Assembly (NCBI GenBank): GCA_002310995.1
Contig: DBYV01000035.1
Coordinates: 1 to 64,000 of the forward strand
Direction of reading: 5' to 3'
Length of the DNA: 64,000 bases
Source of the DNA: a bacterium UBP6_UBA1177
GTDB taxonomy: Bacteria; UBP6; UBA1177
The translations under genes and the position numbers were made by a program. Of this stretch, positions 1 through 8,187 are shown piece after piece. The first letter of the stretch is position 1. Each line of letters begins with the position of its first letter. Below the pieces are notes generated by a model. The model saw only the letters and a list, made by a program, of their open reading frames with translations. It was not told the origin of the DNA and did not search any database.

Positions 1-821
1 ATCGGAGCGATGACAGCCTTTTCCTGAAATTCAGCGTTGCCTGCGAATGCCGAAGCACCGAGAGCAGCCGTAGCAAGGATAGATCCTGCGTATGATTCGT
101 AAAGGTCTGCGCCCATACCTGCGACGTCGCCTACGTTGTCGCCTACGTTGTCAGCGATCGTAGCGGGGTTACGCGGGTCGTCTTCCGGGATCCCGGCTTC
201 GACTTTACCGACGAGGTCAGCACCGACATCGGCTGCCTTCGTGTAGATACCGCCGCCGACTCTCGCGAAAAGAGCCTGGGTCGAAGCACCCATTCCGAAA
301 GTAAGCATCGTCGTGGTGATGAAGATAAGTTTGTGGGCTGCATCAGCCTCTTTAACGAAAATGTTGAGGATGATGTACCAAGCCGAAATGTCGAGAAGTG
401 CAAGTCCGACAACCGTAAGACCCATAACAGCACCTGAACGGAAAGCTACTTTGAGTCCTTTGTCGAGTGACTTCTGAGCTGCGTTAGCGGTTCTTGCCGA
501 AGCATAGGTTGCAGTTTTCATTCCAAAGAATCCTGCAAGTCCCGAGAAGAAACCGCCGGTAAGGAATGCGAACGGAACCCAGCTGTTCTGCAGACCGAAG
601 ACAGCCATAATTGCGAAAATGACAGCGAGAACTACAAAAACGATTCCTACGATTTTGTACTGCTGTTTAAGATAAGCCATCGCGCCTTTTCTGACGTGAA
701 GCGCGATTTTCTTCATTGTGTCCGTTCCCTCATCTTCTTTCATCATCTGTTTGAAGAAGAAGAAAGCAAAAGCCAGAGCGAGAACGGAAGCGCCCAAAAC
801 CAGGTAAACCAATTGTGACAT
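1..821 (-). CDS. hppA: Membrane-bound (V-type) H+/Na+-translocating pyrophosphatase, N-terminal part
   Basis: Pumps H+ or Na+ across the inner membrane using pyrophosphate hydrolysis. The N-terminal 273 residues are present; the gene runs off the left edge. Visible are an N-terminal membrane helix (MSQLVYLVLGASVLALAFAF), a second hydrophobic segment around residues 55-85, the family region GMKTATYASARTANAA, and the substrate/metal loop GGGIYTKAADVGADLVGKVE followed by EDDPRNPATIADNVGDNVGD, which is diagnostic for the family. The ATG at 821 follows a strong ribosome binding site (aggagg) at 826-831. K+-dependence and ion specificity cannot be decided because the C-terminal half is missing. It fits an anaerobe that conserves energy from pyrophosphate. 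Confidence 0.96.
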   Translation of the reverse strand, partial: MSQLVYLVLGASVLALAFAFFFFKQMMKEDEGTDTMKKIALHVRKGAMAYLKQQYKIVGIVFVVLAVIFAIMAVFGLQNSWVPFAFLTGGFFSGLAGFFGMKTATYASARTANAAQKSLDKGLKVAFRSGAVMGLTVVGLALLDISAWYIILNIFVKEADAAHKLIFITTTMLTFGMGASTQALFARVGGGIYTKAADVGADLVGKVEAGIPEDDPRNPATIADNVGDNVGDVAGMGADLYESYAGSILATAALGASAFAGNAEFQEKAVIAP

Positions 822-870
822 AAAAGCCTCCTAAAATAACAAAAAAAAGACCGTTCAAAAAAATGCGCCG

Positions 871-900
871 TATTTAACGACTTTTTTTTTAATTAGGCAA
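871..900 (-). promoter_or_regulatory. Possible promoter for hppA
   Basis: On the minus strand TTGCCT (895-900) and TAAATA (871-876) are separated by 18 bp and followed by a GC-rich discriminator, about 50 bp upstream of hppA. The spacing is longer than the 16 bp seen at better promoters here, so this is a weak call; read-through from fmt is the alternative. Confidence 0.3.
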
Positions 901-936
901 ATATATTTGTATAAAAGTTTCAGATTTGTTTTTTCA

Positions 937-1878
937 TCAAAATTGAATTTCTTCCGGTTTCGCGGAGAAAACTTCGCCCGGCTGCGGTCTGTAGCCGTTG
1001 ATAAATTCTGCCGCCTTCATCGGTTTTTTGCCGGCCGGCTTAAGTTCAGTGATTTTTATTCCGCCGTTTCTGCACGCGACAACAATTCCGCTTTTTGAAA
1101 CTTCGGTGATTTCTCCCGCTTTGCCGCCGCAGTTTTCAATAAATTCGGCTTTTTCAATGCCGACAATGTTTCCTCGGAAAATAGCACGCACTCCTGGCTC
1201 ATAAGTCAAGGCTCTGATTTTGTTAAACAAAGTCCTTGCATCGCTCTCGAAATCAAGCCACATATCGGACTTCTGAATCATATTCGTGAAAACCGGCTCA
1301 CCTCTCTGCGGAACACGTTCCACATCTCCTTTTTCGATCTTTTCCCAGTTTTTTTCGAGAAGATCAAGTGAAAGTTCTGTCAGTTTTTCAAATAGCGTTG
1401 TTGCGTTGTCACTTTCTTCAACCGCACACTCAGCCGAAAGGATCACGTCTCCGCTGTCGAGCTCTTCATCCATCATCATTACCGAAGTTCCGCTCACCGC
1501 ATCACCGTTGAATAAAGCTGTATTAACAGGCGTCGAACCGCGGTATTTCGGCAAAAGCGAAAAGTGGATATTAAGCGGATAAAGTTTCGGCAAGTCCAGA
1601 ACACGCTTCGGCAGAATCTGCCCGTAAGCCACGACAAAAAGGATGTCAGGCTCAAAATTTTTAATAATTTCGAAAGCCTTTTCTGACTTACTCCAAAGAG
1701 TATGAACTTCTAATCCAAGTTCCAAAGCCCTGCTTTTGACAGGTGTAGGCTCAAGTTTCTTGCCACGCCCGCGGATTTTGTCTTTCTGCGAAAAAACAAT
1801 TATATCATCCGTCTTATTAGCGCAGAAATCAAGAAATGGGACCGAAATTTCGGGACTTCCCATAAAAACTATCTTCAT
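937..1878 (-). CDS. fmt: Methionyl-tRNA formyltransferase
   Basis: Formylates the initiator Met-tRNA with 10-formyltetrahydrofolate in the cytoplasm. The 313-residue protein has the usual length. The N-terminal fold starts MKIVFMGSPEISVPFLDF; the folate-binding signature with catalytic Asn and His is in PLNIHFSLLPKYRGSTP (about residues 102-118), and the catalytic Asp region is MMMDEELDSGDVIL. The C-terminal anticodon-arm domain follows from about residue 205. The ATG at 1878 follows aggagg at 1883-1888. It lies upstream of hppA in the same direction with a 115 bp gap. The usual partner def (peptide deformylase) is not adjacent. Confidence 0.96.
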   Translation of the reverse strand: MKIVFMGSPEISVPFLDFCANKTDDIIVFSQKDKIRGRGKKLEPTPVKSRALELGLEVHTLWSKSEKAFEIIKNFEPDILFVVAYGQILPKRVLDLPKLYPLNIHFSLLPKYRGSTPVNTALFNGDAVSGTSVMMMDEELDSGDVILSAECAVEESDNATTLFEKLTELSLDLLEKNWEKIEKGDVERVPQRGEPVFTNMIQKSDMWLDFESDARTLFNKIRALTYEPGVRAIFRGNIVGIEKAEFIENCGGKAGEITEVSKSGIVVACRNGGIKITELKPAGKKPMKAAEFINGYRPQPGEVFSAKPEEIQF

Positions 1879-1980
1879 TTTTCCTCCTAAAAATTCCCAA
1901 AAAGTGAAAAATAAAACTGCCTTTTTGTCAAGAAATGTCAGTTTTAACCAAAAACATTGGCCTTTGGCAACTAAAAACCA

Positions 1981-3228
1981 TCAAAACAGTGAAAGCTGCT
2001 CGATTGTATGGTCAGGCGCCCCCGCCCTCGTGCTTGTTGATTTCATCGCCTCGAAAATATTTTTTTCAGCGAGATCTGTGTCGGCCATCATTTTTCCTTT
2101 GCAGGTAATGAAATAGCGGGCCCTTTTCAAAACCACGCCTATCCGCTTAAGATCATCGAAATCGAGTGAGCCGTTCCTTCGCGCCGAAACTATTCTGACT
2201 GCCGACTGCCGCCCTATTCCCGGAACACGGAGAATCATTTCAAATGCGGCCGTATTCACTTCCAGCGGAAAAAAGTGCATGTTCCGCATCGCCCAGACCG
2301 CCTTCGGATCAATTTCATCCGAAAGGAAAGGATTGTCATCCGTTACGATTTCATCTGCCTGAAAACCGTAAAAACGCATGAGCCAGTCGGCCTGATACAA
2401 CCTGTGCTCGCGGTCAAGCGGCGGAGTCGATACGACAGGAAGACGGTTGTCACTGTTCACCGGCACGAAAGCCGAATAATAAACCCTTTTCATGCTGAAT
2501 TTTTTGTAGAAAGCCTCAGTCAGTTTAACTATTTTGCGGTCAGTCTCCGGCGTCGCACCGACTATGAGCTGAGTTGTCTGCCCGGCAGGCGCAAAAACCG
2601 GAAGTTTTTTCGTTTTTTTCCTCTCTTCGCGGTTTTCAACGATGTCTCCGCAAATCTCCCCCATCGGTTTTATGATCGAATCCCTGCTTTTTTCGGTAAG
2701 CAGTTTCAGACTTTTTTCGGAAGGAAGTTCGATATTTACAGAAACTCTGTCTGCATAGAGCCCCGCCTCTTTTATCAGAATGTCACTCGATCCTGGAATC
2801 ACTTTCAAATGAATGTAGCCGTTGAAATTCTCCTCGGTCCGAAGTTTTTTTGCCACCGCAATCAGCTTTTCCATCGTGTAATCGGCGTTTTTTATGATAC
2901 CTGAACTCAGAAAAAGCCCTTCGATATAGTTTCTTTTGTAAAAATTCATCGTGAGCTGAACAAGCTCGTCAACAGTGAACGAAGCTCGCTTAACGTCGTT
3001 GCTTCGCCTGTTGATGCAGTATGCACAGTCGTTTATGCAGTAGTTCGTGAAAAGCACTTTGAGCAGGCTTATGCACCTGCCGTCGGCTGACCAGCTGTGG
3101 CAAATTCCCGATTTGTGACCGTTACCTATACCGCCGAAGGTTCCTTTGCGGTCGCTTCCGCTTGAAGAACAGCTTGCGTCAAACTTTGCAGCAGCGCCCA
3201 AAATCTCAAGTTTTTCAATAAGTTCCAT
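1981..3228 (-). CDS. Radical SAM protein, putative DNA modification/repair family (TIGR03916-like)
   Basis: A 415-residue radical SAM enzyme. The cluster motif is CINDCAYC (CX3CX2C), near residue 65, preceded by SWSADGRCISLLKVLFTNY. The C-terminus carries a helix-hairpin-helix segment (LRVPGIGRQSAVRIVSARR), as in DNA-binding proteins. This combination matches the family that is usually encoded beside a uracil-DNA-glycosylase-like partner. No such partner is adjacent here: fmt lies downstream and lpdA diverges upstream. The reaction is unknown; a role in DNA repair is inferred from the family, not seen. The start ATG at 3228 has a modest GGTGAT upstream. Confidence 0.85.
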   Translation of the reverse strand: MELIEKLEILGAAAKFDASCSSSGSDRKGTFGGIGNGHKSGICHSWSADGRCISLLKVLFTNYCINDCAYCINRRSNDVKRASFTVDELVQLTMNFYKRNYIEGLFLSSGIIKNADYTMEKLIAVAKKLRTEENFNGYIHLKVIPGSSDILIKEAGLYADRVSVNIELPSEKSLKLLTEKSRDSIIKPMGEICGDIVENREERKKTKKLPVFAPAGQTTQLIVGATPETDRKIVKLTEAFYKKFSMKRVYYSAFVPVNSDNRLPVVSTPPLDREHRLYQADWLMRFYGFQADEIVTDDNPFLSDEIDPKAVWAMRNMHFFPLEVNTAAFEMILRVPGIGRQSAVRIVSARRNGSLDFDDLKRIGVVLKRARYFITCKGKMMADTDLAEKNIFEAMKSTSTRAGAPDHTIEQLSLF

Positions 3229-3293
3229 AAAACATCACCAAATAACAAAGCCTATAAAAAATCAAGTCTTTTACATCATAATACCTTGAATAA

Positions 3294-3421
3294 AAAAGGC
3301 AAGTTTTTTTCGCCGCCGAATATTTGTCGATATTTCGATATTCGAAATTTCGACGGCGGCATCGTGACGACGAAACGACGTGACGAAAAAAACTGGCGGC
3401 GGCGGCAAAATCTTGCCTTTT
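3294..3421. repeat. Palindromic intergenic repeat, copy 1 (upstream of lpdA)
   Basis: The element is built of nested inverted repeats. The outer arms are AAAAGGCAAG (3294-3303) and CTTGCCTTTT (3412-3421). Inside are CGCCGCC (3311-3317) matched by GGCGGC copies, a core rich in TCGATATTTCGA-type palindromes (about 3328-3352), and a tail with repeated CGTGACGACG/ACGACGTGACGA (3363-3385). A related copy lies just downstream of lpdA, and tail-like fragments occur at 43.7 and 60.0 kb. The right outer arm overlaps a candidate -35 box for lpdA. Confidence 0.75.
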
Positions 3422-3440
3422 CCCCGCTTTTTCCTAACAT
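3413..3440 (+). promoter_or_regulatory. Candidate promoter for lpdA
   Basis: TTGCCT (3413-3418) and TAACAT (3435-3440) are separated by 16 bp, the spacing used by several other promoters in this window, followed by a TGCGCGC discriminator. The -35 box lies in the right arm of the upstream repeat. Confidence 0.45.
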
Positions 3441-3484
3441 TGCGCGCAATTTGTTGATTCTTTTTTATTTTTTAGGAGGAAAAT

Positions 3485-4855
3485 ATGGAAAAAGTTAAAC
3501 TTCTCATCATCGGCGCAGGCCCCGGCGGATACGTCGCTGCAATCAGGGCGGCACAGCTCGGTCTTGAACCGGTCGTCATCGAACGCGGATTTCTCGGCGG
3601 AACATGCCTCAACCGCGGCTGCATTCCGACAAAAGCACTCATTTCTGCGGCTGAAACTTTCAATTCAATTCTGAGTGCAGAAGCGTTTGGAATCACTGCA
3701 AATGCCGAATTTGACTGGACAAAAGTAAACGAGCACGCAAAAAATTCGGCGGCAAAAAATAGAATGGGAATCGCATATCTCTTCAAGAAAAACAATGTCC
3801 GCCACGTCCAGGGCGAAGCTGTTTTCACTTCCCCGCACACCGTAAAAGCGGGAGAAACCGAATTCGAAGCAGAAAACATCATCATCGCAACGGGCTCAAT
3901 CGTCCGCGATTTCCCGAATTTCTCAATCGACAACAGAAAAATAATCAGTTCCGACCAGGCTCTTTTCCAGGCTAAACTGCCGAAAAGCCTCGCTATAATA
4001 GGCGGCGGCGTAATCGGAGTCGAGCTCGGATTCGTCTACCGCACTTTCGGAGTCGAAGTGACGATAATCGAAGCTATGAACACGATAATCCCGATGGAAG
4101 ACGCTGACGTTTCCAAAGAACTTACAAAAGAGTTCAAGAAGAAAAAAATCAAAATAATTACAGGCACTTCAGTTGAAAAAGCAGAAAAAACCGATGCCGG
4201 GGTAACCCTCACCCTCGCAAACGGAAACGTCGTTCAGGCTGAGCAGGTTCTTTCATGCGTAGGACGTTCTCCGAACACGGCGAAACTCAACCTCGAAGCT
4301 GCCGGGATTACTCCCGACAGACGCGGATTCATTCCGGTTGACGAATTCTGCCGCACGAACGTTCCGGGAATCTATGCGGTCGGCGACGTGATCTTCACAC
4401 CGATGCTTGCACACACGGCGGAACACGAAGGAATACTCGCAGTCGAGCAGATCGCGGGAATGAAAGACCTTAGGCCGATAAATTACCTTTACAATCCTGC
4501 ATGCATCTACTGCACTCCATCAATCGCGTCAATGGGTCTCAAAGAGGCTCAGGCAGCTGAAAAAGGACTTAAATTCAAGGTCGGGAAATTCCCCTTCAGC
4601 GCTAACGGAAAAGCGGTCGCTTCAAACCACACGACCGGTTTCGTGAAAGTCATAATCGACGAAGAAACACATAAAATCCTCGGTGTCCACATCATCGGAA
4701 ACGGTGCTACAGACCTCATTTCGGAATTCATTCCGGCAATGAACGCAGGCCTCACTGCAGAAGAGATCATCGAATCGATCCATCCGCACCCCACCCTTTC
4801 TGAAGCGTCGCTTGAAGCTCTATTGGGCGCTCTTGGAAGAGCAATTCACATTTAA
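3485..4855 (+). CDS. lpdA: Dihydrolipoyl dehydrogenase (E3)
   Basis: FAD-dependent oxidoreductase that reoxidises dihydrolipoyl groups of 2-oxoacid dehydrogenase or glycine cleavage complexes with NAD+. The 456 residues include the FAD-binding GAGPGGYVAAIRAAQLG, the redox disulfide GGTCLNRGCIPTKALI (CX4C, about residues 39-54), a second Rossmann motif IIGGGVIGVELGFVY, the FAD site GIYAVGDV, and the C-terminal dimer-interface active site HPHPTLSEA (His-Pro and Glu). No E1 or E2 gene is adjacent, so the complex it serves is unknown. A strong ribosome binding site (aggagga) precedes the ATG. It is monocistronic and bracketed by two copies of a palindromic repeat. Confidence 0.96.
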   Translation: MEKVKLLIIGAGPGGYVAAIRAAQLGLEPVVIERGFLGGTCLNRGCIPTKALISAAETFNSILSAEAFGITANAEFDWTKVNEHAKNSAAKNRMGIAYLFKKNNVRHVQGEAVFTSPHTVKAGETEFEAENIIIATGSIVRDFPNFSIDNRKIISSDQALFQAKLPKSLAIIGGGVIGVELGFVYRTFGVEVTIIEAMNTIIPMEDADVSKELTKEFKKKKIKIITGTSVEKAEKTDAGVTLTLANGNVVQAEQVLSCVGRSPNTAKLNLEAAGITPDRRGFIPVDEFCRTNVPGIYAVGDVIFTPMLAHTAEHEGILAVEQIAGMKDLRPINYLYNPACIYCTPSIASMGLKEAQAAEKGLKFKVGKFPFSANGKAVASNHTTGFVKVIIDEETHKILGVHIIGNGATDLISEFIPAMNAGLTAEEIIESIHPHPTLSEASLEALLGALGRAIHI

Positions 4856-4858
4856 TTC

Positions 4859-4954
4859 TGGCGCCGCGTTTTTTTTGTCGAAATATCGAAATCTCGAAAT
4901 TTCGAAATATCGATGGCGGCGCACAAATTTCGTGACGACGACACGACGTGACGA
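4859..4954. repeat. Palindromic intergenic repeat, copy 2 (downstream of lpdA)
   Basis: Flanking arms GGCGCCGC and GGCGGCGC enclose a core of stacked TCGAAATATCGA / TCGAAATTTCGA palindromes (4877-4913), followed by the tail CGTGACGACGACACGACG (4931-4948). It starts 4 bp after the lpdA stop and ends exactly at the stop codon of the convergent gene at 4955. The core could fold in either strand and may act as a bidirectional terminator. Same family as 3294-3421. Confidence 0.75.
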
Positions 4955-5383
4955 TCAATATTTGTTTTTATTCCACTCGAAATCGAAAAACGCACCCTCT
5001 CCAACATAGTCGGCAAGGGTTTCAAGCATTTTTGCGACAGGAGAAATGTCAGCGATAGTGTTAAGCATTACGAACGGGCGGTCTATGACCGTGAAAGAAT
5101 CCTGAAGTCTCAGCGCACGGAGCAGTTTGACCTTGAAAATAGTCTCTGCATCAAGCTGAAACGGCTTTTTCAACTTTGAATCCAAAATTTGCAGCATATC
5201 AAGCTGGCGCTCGACAACATACTGAATTTGTTCATCTTTGTCATCAGTCAGATAACGCGAGACAAGTGTGATATTGTCATAAACACTGAGGTTTGAAAGC
5301 AGAGGAATGTCAGGAGAAACCAAACCGACATTTTTCTCCGCGCACAAAGCGGAAATACGGGCTTTGAGAGCATTTTCGCTCAT
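4955..5383 (-). CDS. Degenerate ABC-transporter ATPase-like protein lacking Walker motifs
   Basis: A 142-residue protein, about half the length of an MlaF ATPase. The stretch GLVSPDIPLLSNLSVYDNIT resembles the Q-loop region of ABC ATPases (the LTVxENI motif), and LLRALRLQDSFTVIDRPFVM resembles the segment from the signature helix to Walker B (ARAL...DEP). The P-loop is absent, the signature is replaced (LDAETIF), and Walker B lacks the Glu. It therefore should not hydrolyse ATP. Its ATG overlaps the stop of the upstream MlaE permease by 4 nt, so the two are co-translated. It could be a regulatory pseudo-ATPase or a decaying gene. Its open frame and tight coupling favour some function. Confidence 0.6.
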   Translation of the reverse strand: MSENALKARISALCAEKNVGLVSPDIPLLSNLSVYDNITLVSRYLTDDKDEQIQYVVERQLDMLQILDSKLKKPFQLDAETIFKVKLLRALRLQDSFTVIDRPFVMLNTIADISPVAKMLETLADYVGEGAFFDFEWNKNKY

Positions 5384-6174
5384 AAAGAATTCAGGAAGAA
5401 TCTTGCCACTAATGATACCACCTCCACAATGACTATCGACATAAAAACGCCCATCATTCCGCGCAGAACCGAAACAGGGACATCCGTAAAGCGGTAATGC
5501 GTTCTCCAGCCGTTGTAAAGCGGAATGACAGAGATAAAAAAACCGAAAAAGATACTCTTGACATAGAAAAGAACTATATCAAAAACTGTAATAGACTTTG
5601 CAATCATATCGGTAAATATATTTCCGCTCATATCGAACATCGCGCTGCTGAACAAAAATCCACTGAAAAGGACGATTATCGCAAAAAGCGACGAAAGAAC
5701 CGTCACACTTATTATGAAACTGATGATTCTCGGCAGAAAAAGATAAACGACAGGATCAATTTTGAAAGCCTCAAGTGCATCAATCTCTCGGTTAACCTTC
5801 ATTACGGCAATTTCGGAGTTTACTGCCGACGAGCTGCGCAAAGCAAGAAGAACAACAGTGACGAGCGGTGAAAACTCAAGCACAACAATGCCCATGATGA
5901 TGTCACCCAAATACTGCACAAGACCTAAACTTTTAACAGTCTGAAAAACTATTCCGATGAATATGCTGCCGAAAACCGCGCTCAGAACCACGAAAAACGT
6001 AAGTAGCTGATATGCCGTGAAAAAAATCTGCATGACAAGAACATCAAACGCCGCACGATTGAAAAACGACCCAAGCAGAAACTCGCGCAGACACTTCATG
6101 CTGAAACTCAAGAATCCAGATATGTTCTTGAAAGTGTCTGTCGCTTTTGAACCAATGCGCTCGATGAAATTCAC
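5380..6174 (-). CDS. mlaE: MlaE-family ABC transporter permease
   Basis: Inner-membrane permease of the Mla/Mce type, which moves phospholipids or other lipids between inner and outer membranes. The 264 residues have about five to six hydrophobic segments and the family core TVVLLALRSSSAVNSEIAVM followed by NREIDALEAFKIDPVVYLFLPRI. Start is GTG at 6174, with ggagg 8 nt upstream. The usual neighbours (intact MlaF ATPase, MCE-domain MlaD) are missing; only a degenerate ATPase follows. The permease may work with an ATPase encoded elsewhere. Confidence 0.85.
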   Translation of the reverse strand: MNFIERIGSKATDTFKNISGFLSFSMKCLREFLLGSFFNRAAFDVLVMQIFFTAYQLLTFFVVLSAVFGSIFIGIVFQTVKSLGLVQYLGDIIMGIVVLEFSPLVTVVLLALRSSSAVNSEIAVMKVNREIDALEAFKIDPVVYLFLPRIISFIISVTVLSSLFAIIVLFSGFLFSSAMFDMSGNIFTDMIAKSITVFDIVLFYVKSIFFGFFISVIPLYNGWRTHYRFTDVPVSVLRGMMGVFMSIVIVEVVSLVARFFLNSL

Positions 6175-6200
6175 AGTAGTTTCCTCCGCAAAACCGACGG

Positions 6201-6206
6201 ATTATA
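6201..6206 (-). promoter_or_regulatory. Candidate -10 box for the mlaE operon
   Basis: Minus-strand TATAAT followed by CCGTCGG lies 26 bp upstream of the mlaE start. The -35 is weak (TTTATT at 16 bp). It is divergent from the ffh promoter. Confidence 0.4.
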
Positions 6207-6262
6207 CACTTTTATTCGAACAAATAAATTTTAATTTCTTTGAAGTAAAAAACACTAAAATC

Positions 6263-6290
6263 TTGACTACAAAAAGAATATCACTATAAT
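6263..6290 (+). promoter_or_regulatory. Promoter of the ffh-rpsP-khpA-rimM operon
   Basis: TTGACT (6263-6268) and a perfect TATAAT (6285-6290) with 16 bp spacing, followed by TGCACGGC. The start codon of ffh is 28 bp downstream. Confidence 0.75.
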
Positions 6291-6317
6291 TGCACGGCTT
6301 TTTTTTGAGAGGGAGAA

Positions 6318-7670
6318 ATGTTCGACCAGCTCACCGACAAACTCGAGTCAACCTTTAAAAAGTTGCGTGGTGTCGGCAAACTTACCGAAGACAACATTAA
6401 AGACGGAATCAGAGAGCTTAAATTATCCTTGCTCGAAGCCGACGTAAACTTCAAAGTTGTCAAGGAACTAGTTGAAAAGATTAAGGAAAGAGCACTTGGG
6501 ACGGAAGTAGCTAAAAGCATAAATCCGGGGCAGATGTTCATCAAAATCTTCCACGAAGAGCTTGTCGCAATGCTCGGTGAAGGCGATCACTCACTCAATC
6601 TGAATGTCCGTCCTCCGGCGATAATCCTCATGGCCGGTCTTCAGGGAAGCGGTAAAACGACAACAGCCGGAAAGTTGGCTTACCTTCTCAAAAACAAGAT
6701 GAAAAAACGTGTTCTTCTTGTTCCTGCTGATGTTTACAGGCCTGCCGCAATCGATCAGCTCAAAACTCTTGCAGCAAAAATAGACGTTGATGTTTATCCG
6801 TCAGAAGTCGGGATGAATCCTGTAGATATAGCGGTAAAATCGGTTGAATACGGCAAAAACAATGTGGCAGATGTCATCATAATCGATACCGCGGGCCGCC
6901 TTCAGGTCGATGAAGAGATGATGGATGAGATTGAAAACATCAAAAAGGCGGTTGAACCTTCTGAAATCCTTTTCGTAGCAGATGCGATGACTGGTCAGGA
7001 AGCAGTCAACGTCGCTGCCGAATTCCACAAAAGGCTTTCAATAACAGGCGTTGTCCTCACGAAGATGGACGGCGATGCGAGAGGCGGTGCGGCACTTTCT
7101 ATTAACGCTGCAACAGGCGCTCCGCTCAAATTCGTCGGTATGGGTGAAAAAATCGAGCAGTTTGAGGTTTTTCACCCAGAAAGAATCGCAAGCAGAATAG
7201 TCGGCCTCGGCGATGTCCTCTCTCTCGTTGAAAAAGTAACCGAAAAAGTCAATGCTGAAGAGGCCGAACGTCTCCGCAAAAAAATGGGGAAAAATGAGTT
7301 CGACCTTGAAGATTTCCTTGCCCAGATGAAGATGATAAAAAATATGGGTCCTATGGAAAACATGCTTGAAATGATTCCAGGCATGGGCAAAGCGATGAAA
7401 CAGATGGAAGGAAAGGTCAACTTCGAGAAAGAACTTTCAAAAATTGAAGCAATTATCTTTTCCATGACAAAAGAAGAGCGCAGAAAACCAGAAATTCTCA
7501 ACGCTTCGCGCCGTAGAAGGATAGCAAACGGAAGCGGAACGAAAGTGCAGGATATAAACCAATTTATGAAACAATACCTTGAAATGAAAAAAATGATGAA
7601 GAATATAAATAGGTTCGGCTTAGGCGGACTTATGAAAAAATTCAAGGGTTTAGGCAACTTAGGCAAATAA
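6318..7670 (+). CDS. ffh: Signal recognition particle GTPase Ffh
   Basis: Binds signal sequences and SRP RNA and delivers ribosomes to FtsY at the membrane. The 450 residues contain the N-domain helices (MFDQLTDKLESTFKKLRG), the G-domain P-loop GLQGSGKTTTAGKLA, DTAGR (G3), TKMDGDARGG (G4 region), and a Met-rich M domain from about residue 325 (AQMKMIKNMGPMENMLEMIP, MKQYLEMKKMMKNI). Start ATG follows gagggaga. First gene of a four-gene operon with ribosomal and rRNA-maturation genes, a common bacterial order. Confidence 0.97.
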   Translation: MFDQLTDKLESTFKKLRGVGKLTEDNIKDGIRELKLSLLEADVNFKVVKELVEKIKERALGTEVAKSINPGQMFIKIFHEELVAMLGEGDHSLNLNVRPPAIILMAGLQGSGKTTTAGKLAYLLKNKMKKRVLLVPADVYRPAAIDQLKTLAAKIDVDVYPSEVGMNPVDIAVKSVEYGKNNVADVIIIDTAGRLQVDEEMMDEIENIKKAVEPSEILFVADAMTGQEAVNVAAEFHKRLSITGVVLTKMDGDARGGAALSINAATGAPLKFVGMGEKIEQFEVFHPERIASRIVGLGDVLSLVEKVTEKVNAEEAERLRKKMGKNEFDLEDFLAQMKMIKNMGPMENMLEMIPGMGKAMKQMEGKVNFEKELSKIEAIIFSMTKEERRKPEILNASRRRRIANGSGTKVQDINQFMKQYLEMKKMMKNINRFGLGGLMKKFKGLGNLGK

Positions 7671-7687
7671 TTTTTTAGGAGGATTTA

Positions 7688-7927
7688 ATGAGCGTTAGTA
7701 TCAGACTGACCAGAGGCGGTTCCAAGAAAAAACCTTCTTACCGTGTTGTTGTTCTTGACAGCAGAAAGAAAAGAGACAGTGATTACCTTGAAAGACTCGG
7801 ACACTACAATCCGTGCGTTAATCCGGCTGAGATCGTTATCGATGTCGAAAAGTATGACGAATGGATCAAGAAAGGTGCCCAGAGTTCCGATACGGTAGCT
7901 TCTCTCGTTAAAAAAGTAAGAAAGTAA
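7688..7927 (+). CDS. rpsP: 30S ribosomal protein S16
   Basis: A 79-residue S16 of normal length. The family pattern SIRLTRGGSKKKPSYRVVV and ERLGHYNPCVNP is clear. It binds the 5' domain of 16S rRNA during 30S assembly. A strong aggagg precedes the ATG, 17 bp after ffh. Confidence 0.97.
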   Translation: MSVSIRLTRGGSKKKPSYRVVVLDSRKKRDSDYLERLGHYNPCVNPAEIVIDVEKYDEWIKKGAQSSDTVASLVKKVRK

Positions 7928-7953
7928 ATTCTTATTCTTTTTAGGAGGATTTT

Positions 7954-8187
7954 ATGAAAGAACTCATTGAACAGATCGCTAAGCGGTTGGTTGATAATCC
8001 GGAACAGGTTTCAGTTACAGAAGTTGAAGGCGAAAATTCGATTACTCTTGAACTCAGAGTCGCAAAATCAGATCTTGGTAAAGTTATCGGCAAAGAAGGC
8101 AGGATTGCGAAGGCAATGAGAGTTCTTCTCGGCGCGGCAACTTCACACGAGCAGAAAAAGTGCACTCTCGAAATAGTCGAAGATTGA
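7954..8187 (+). CDS. khpA: KH-domain RNA-binding protein KhpA
   Basis: A 77-residue single-KH-domain protein. The GXXG loop is IGKEGRIAKAMRVLL (residues about 48-62). Family members bind RNA, often with KhpB, and affect ribosome assembly and cell division. An aggagg precedes the ATG. The stop codon TGA overlaps the likely TTG start of rimM (sequence TTGA), indicating translational coupling. Confidence 0.93.
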   Translation: MKELIEQIAKRLVDNPEQVSVTEVEGENSITLELRVAKSDLGKVIGKEGRIAKAMRVLLGAATSHEQKKCTLEIVED

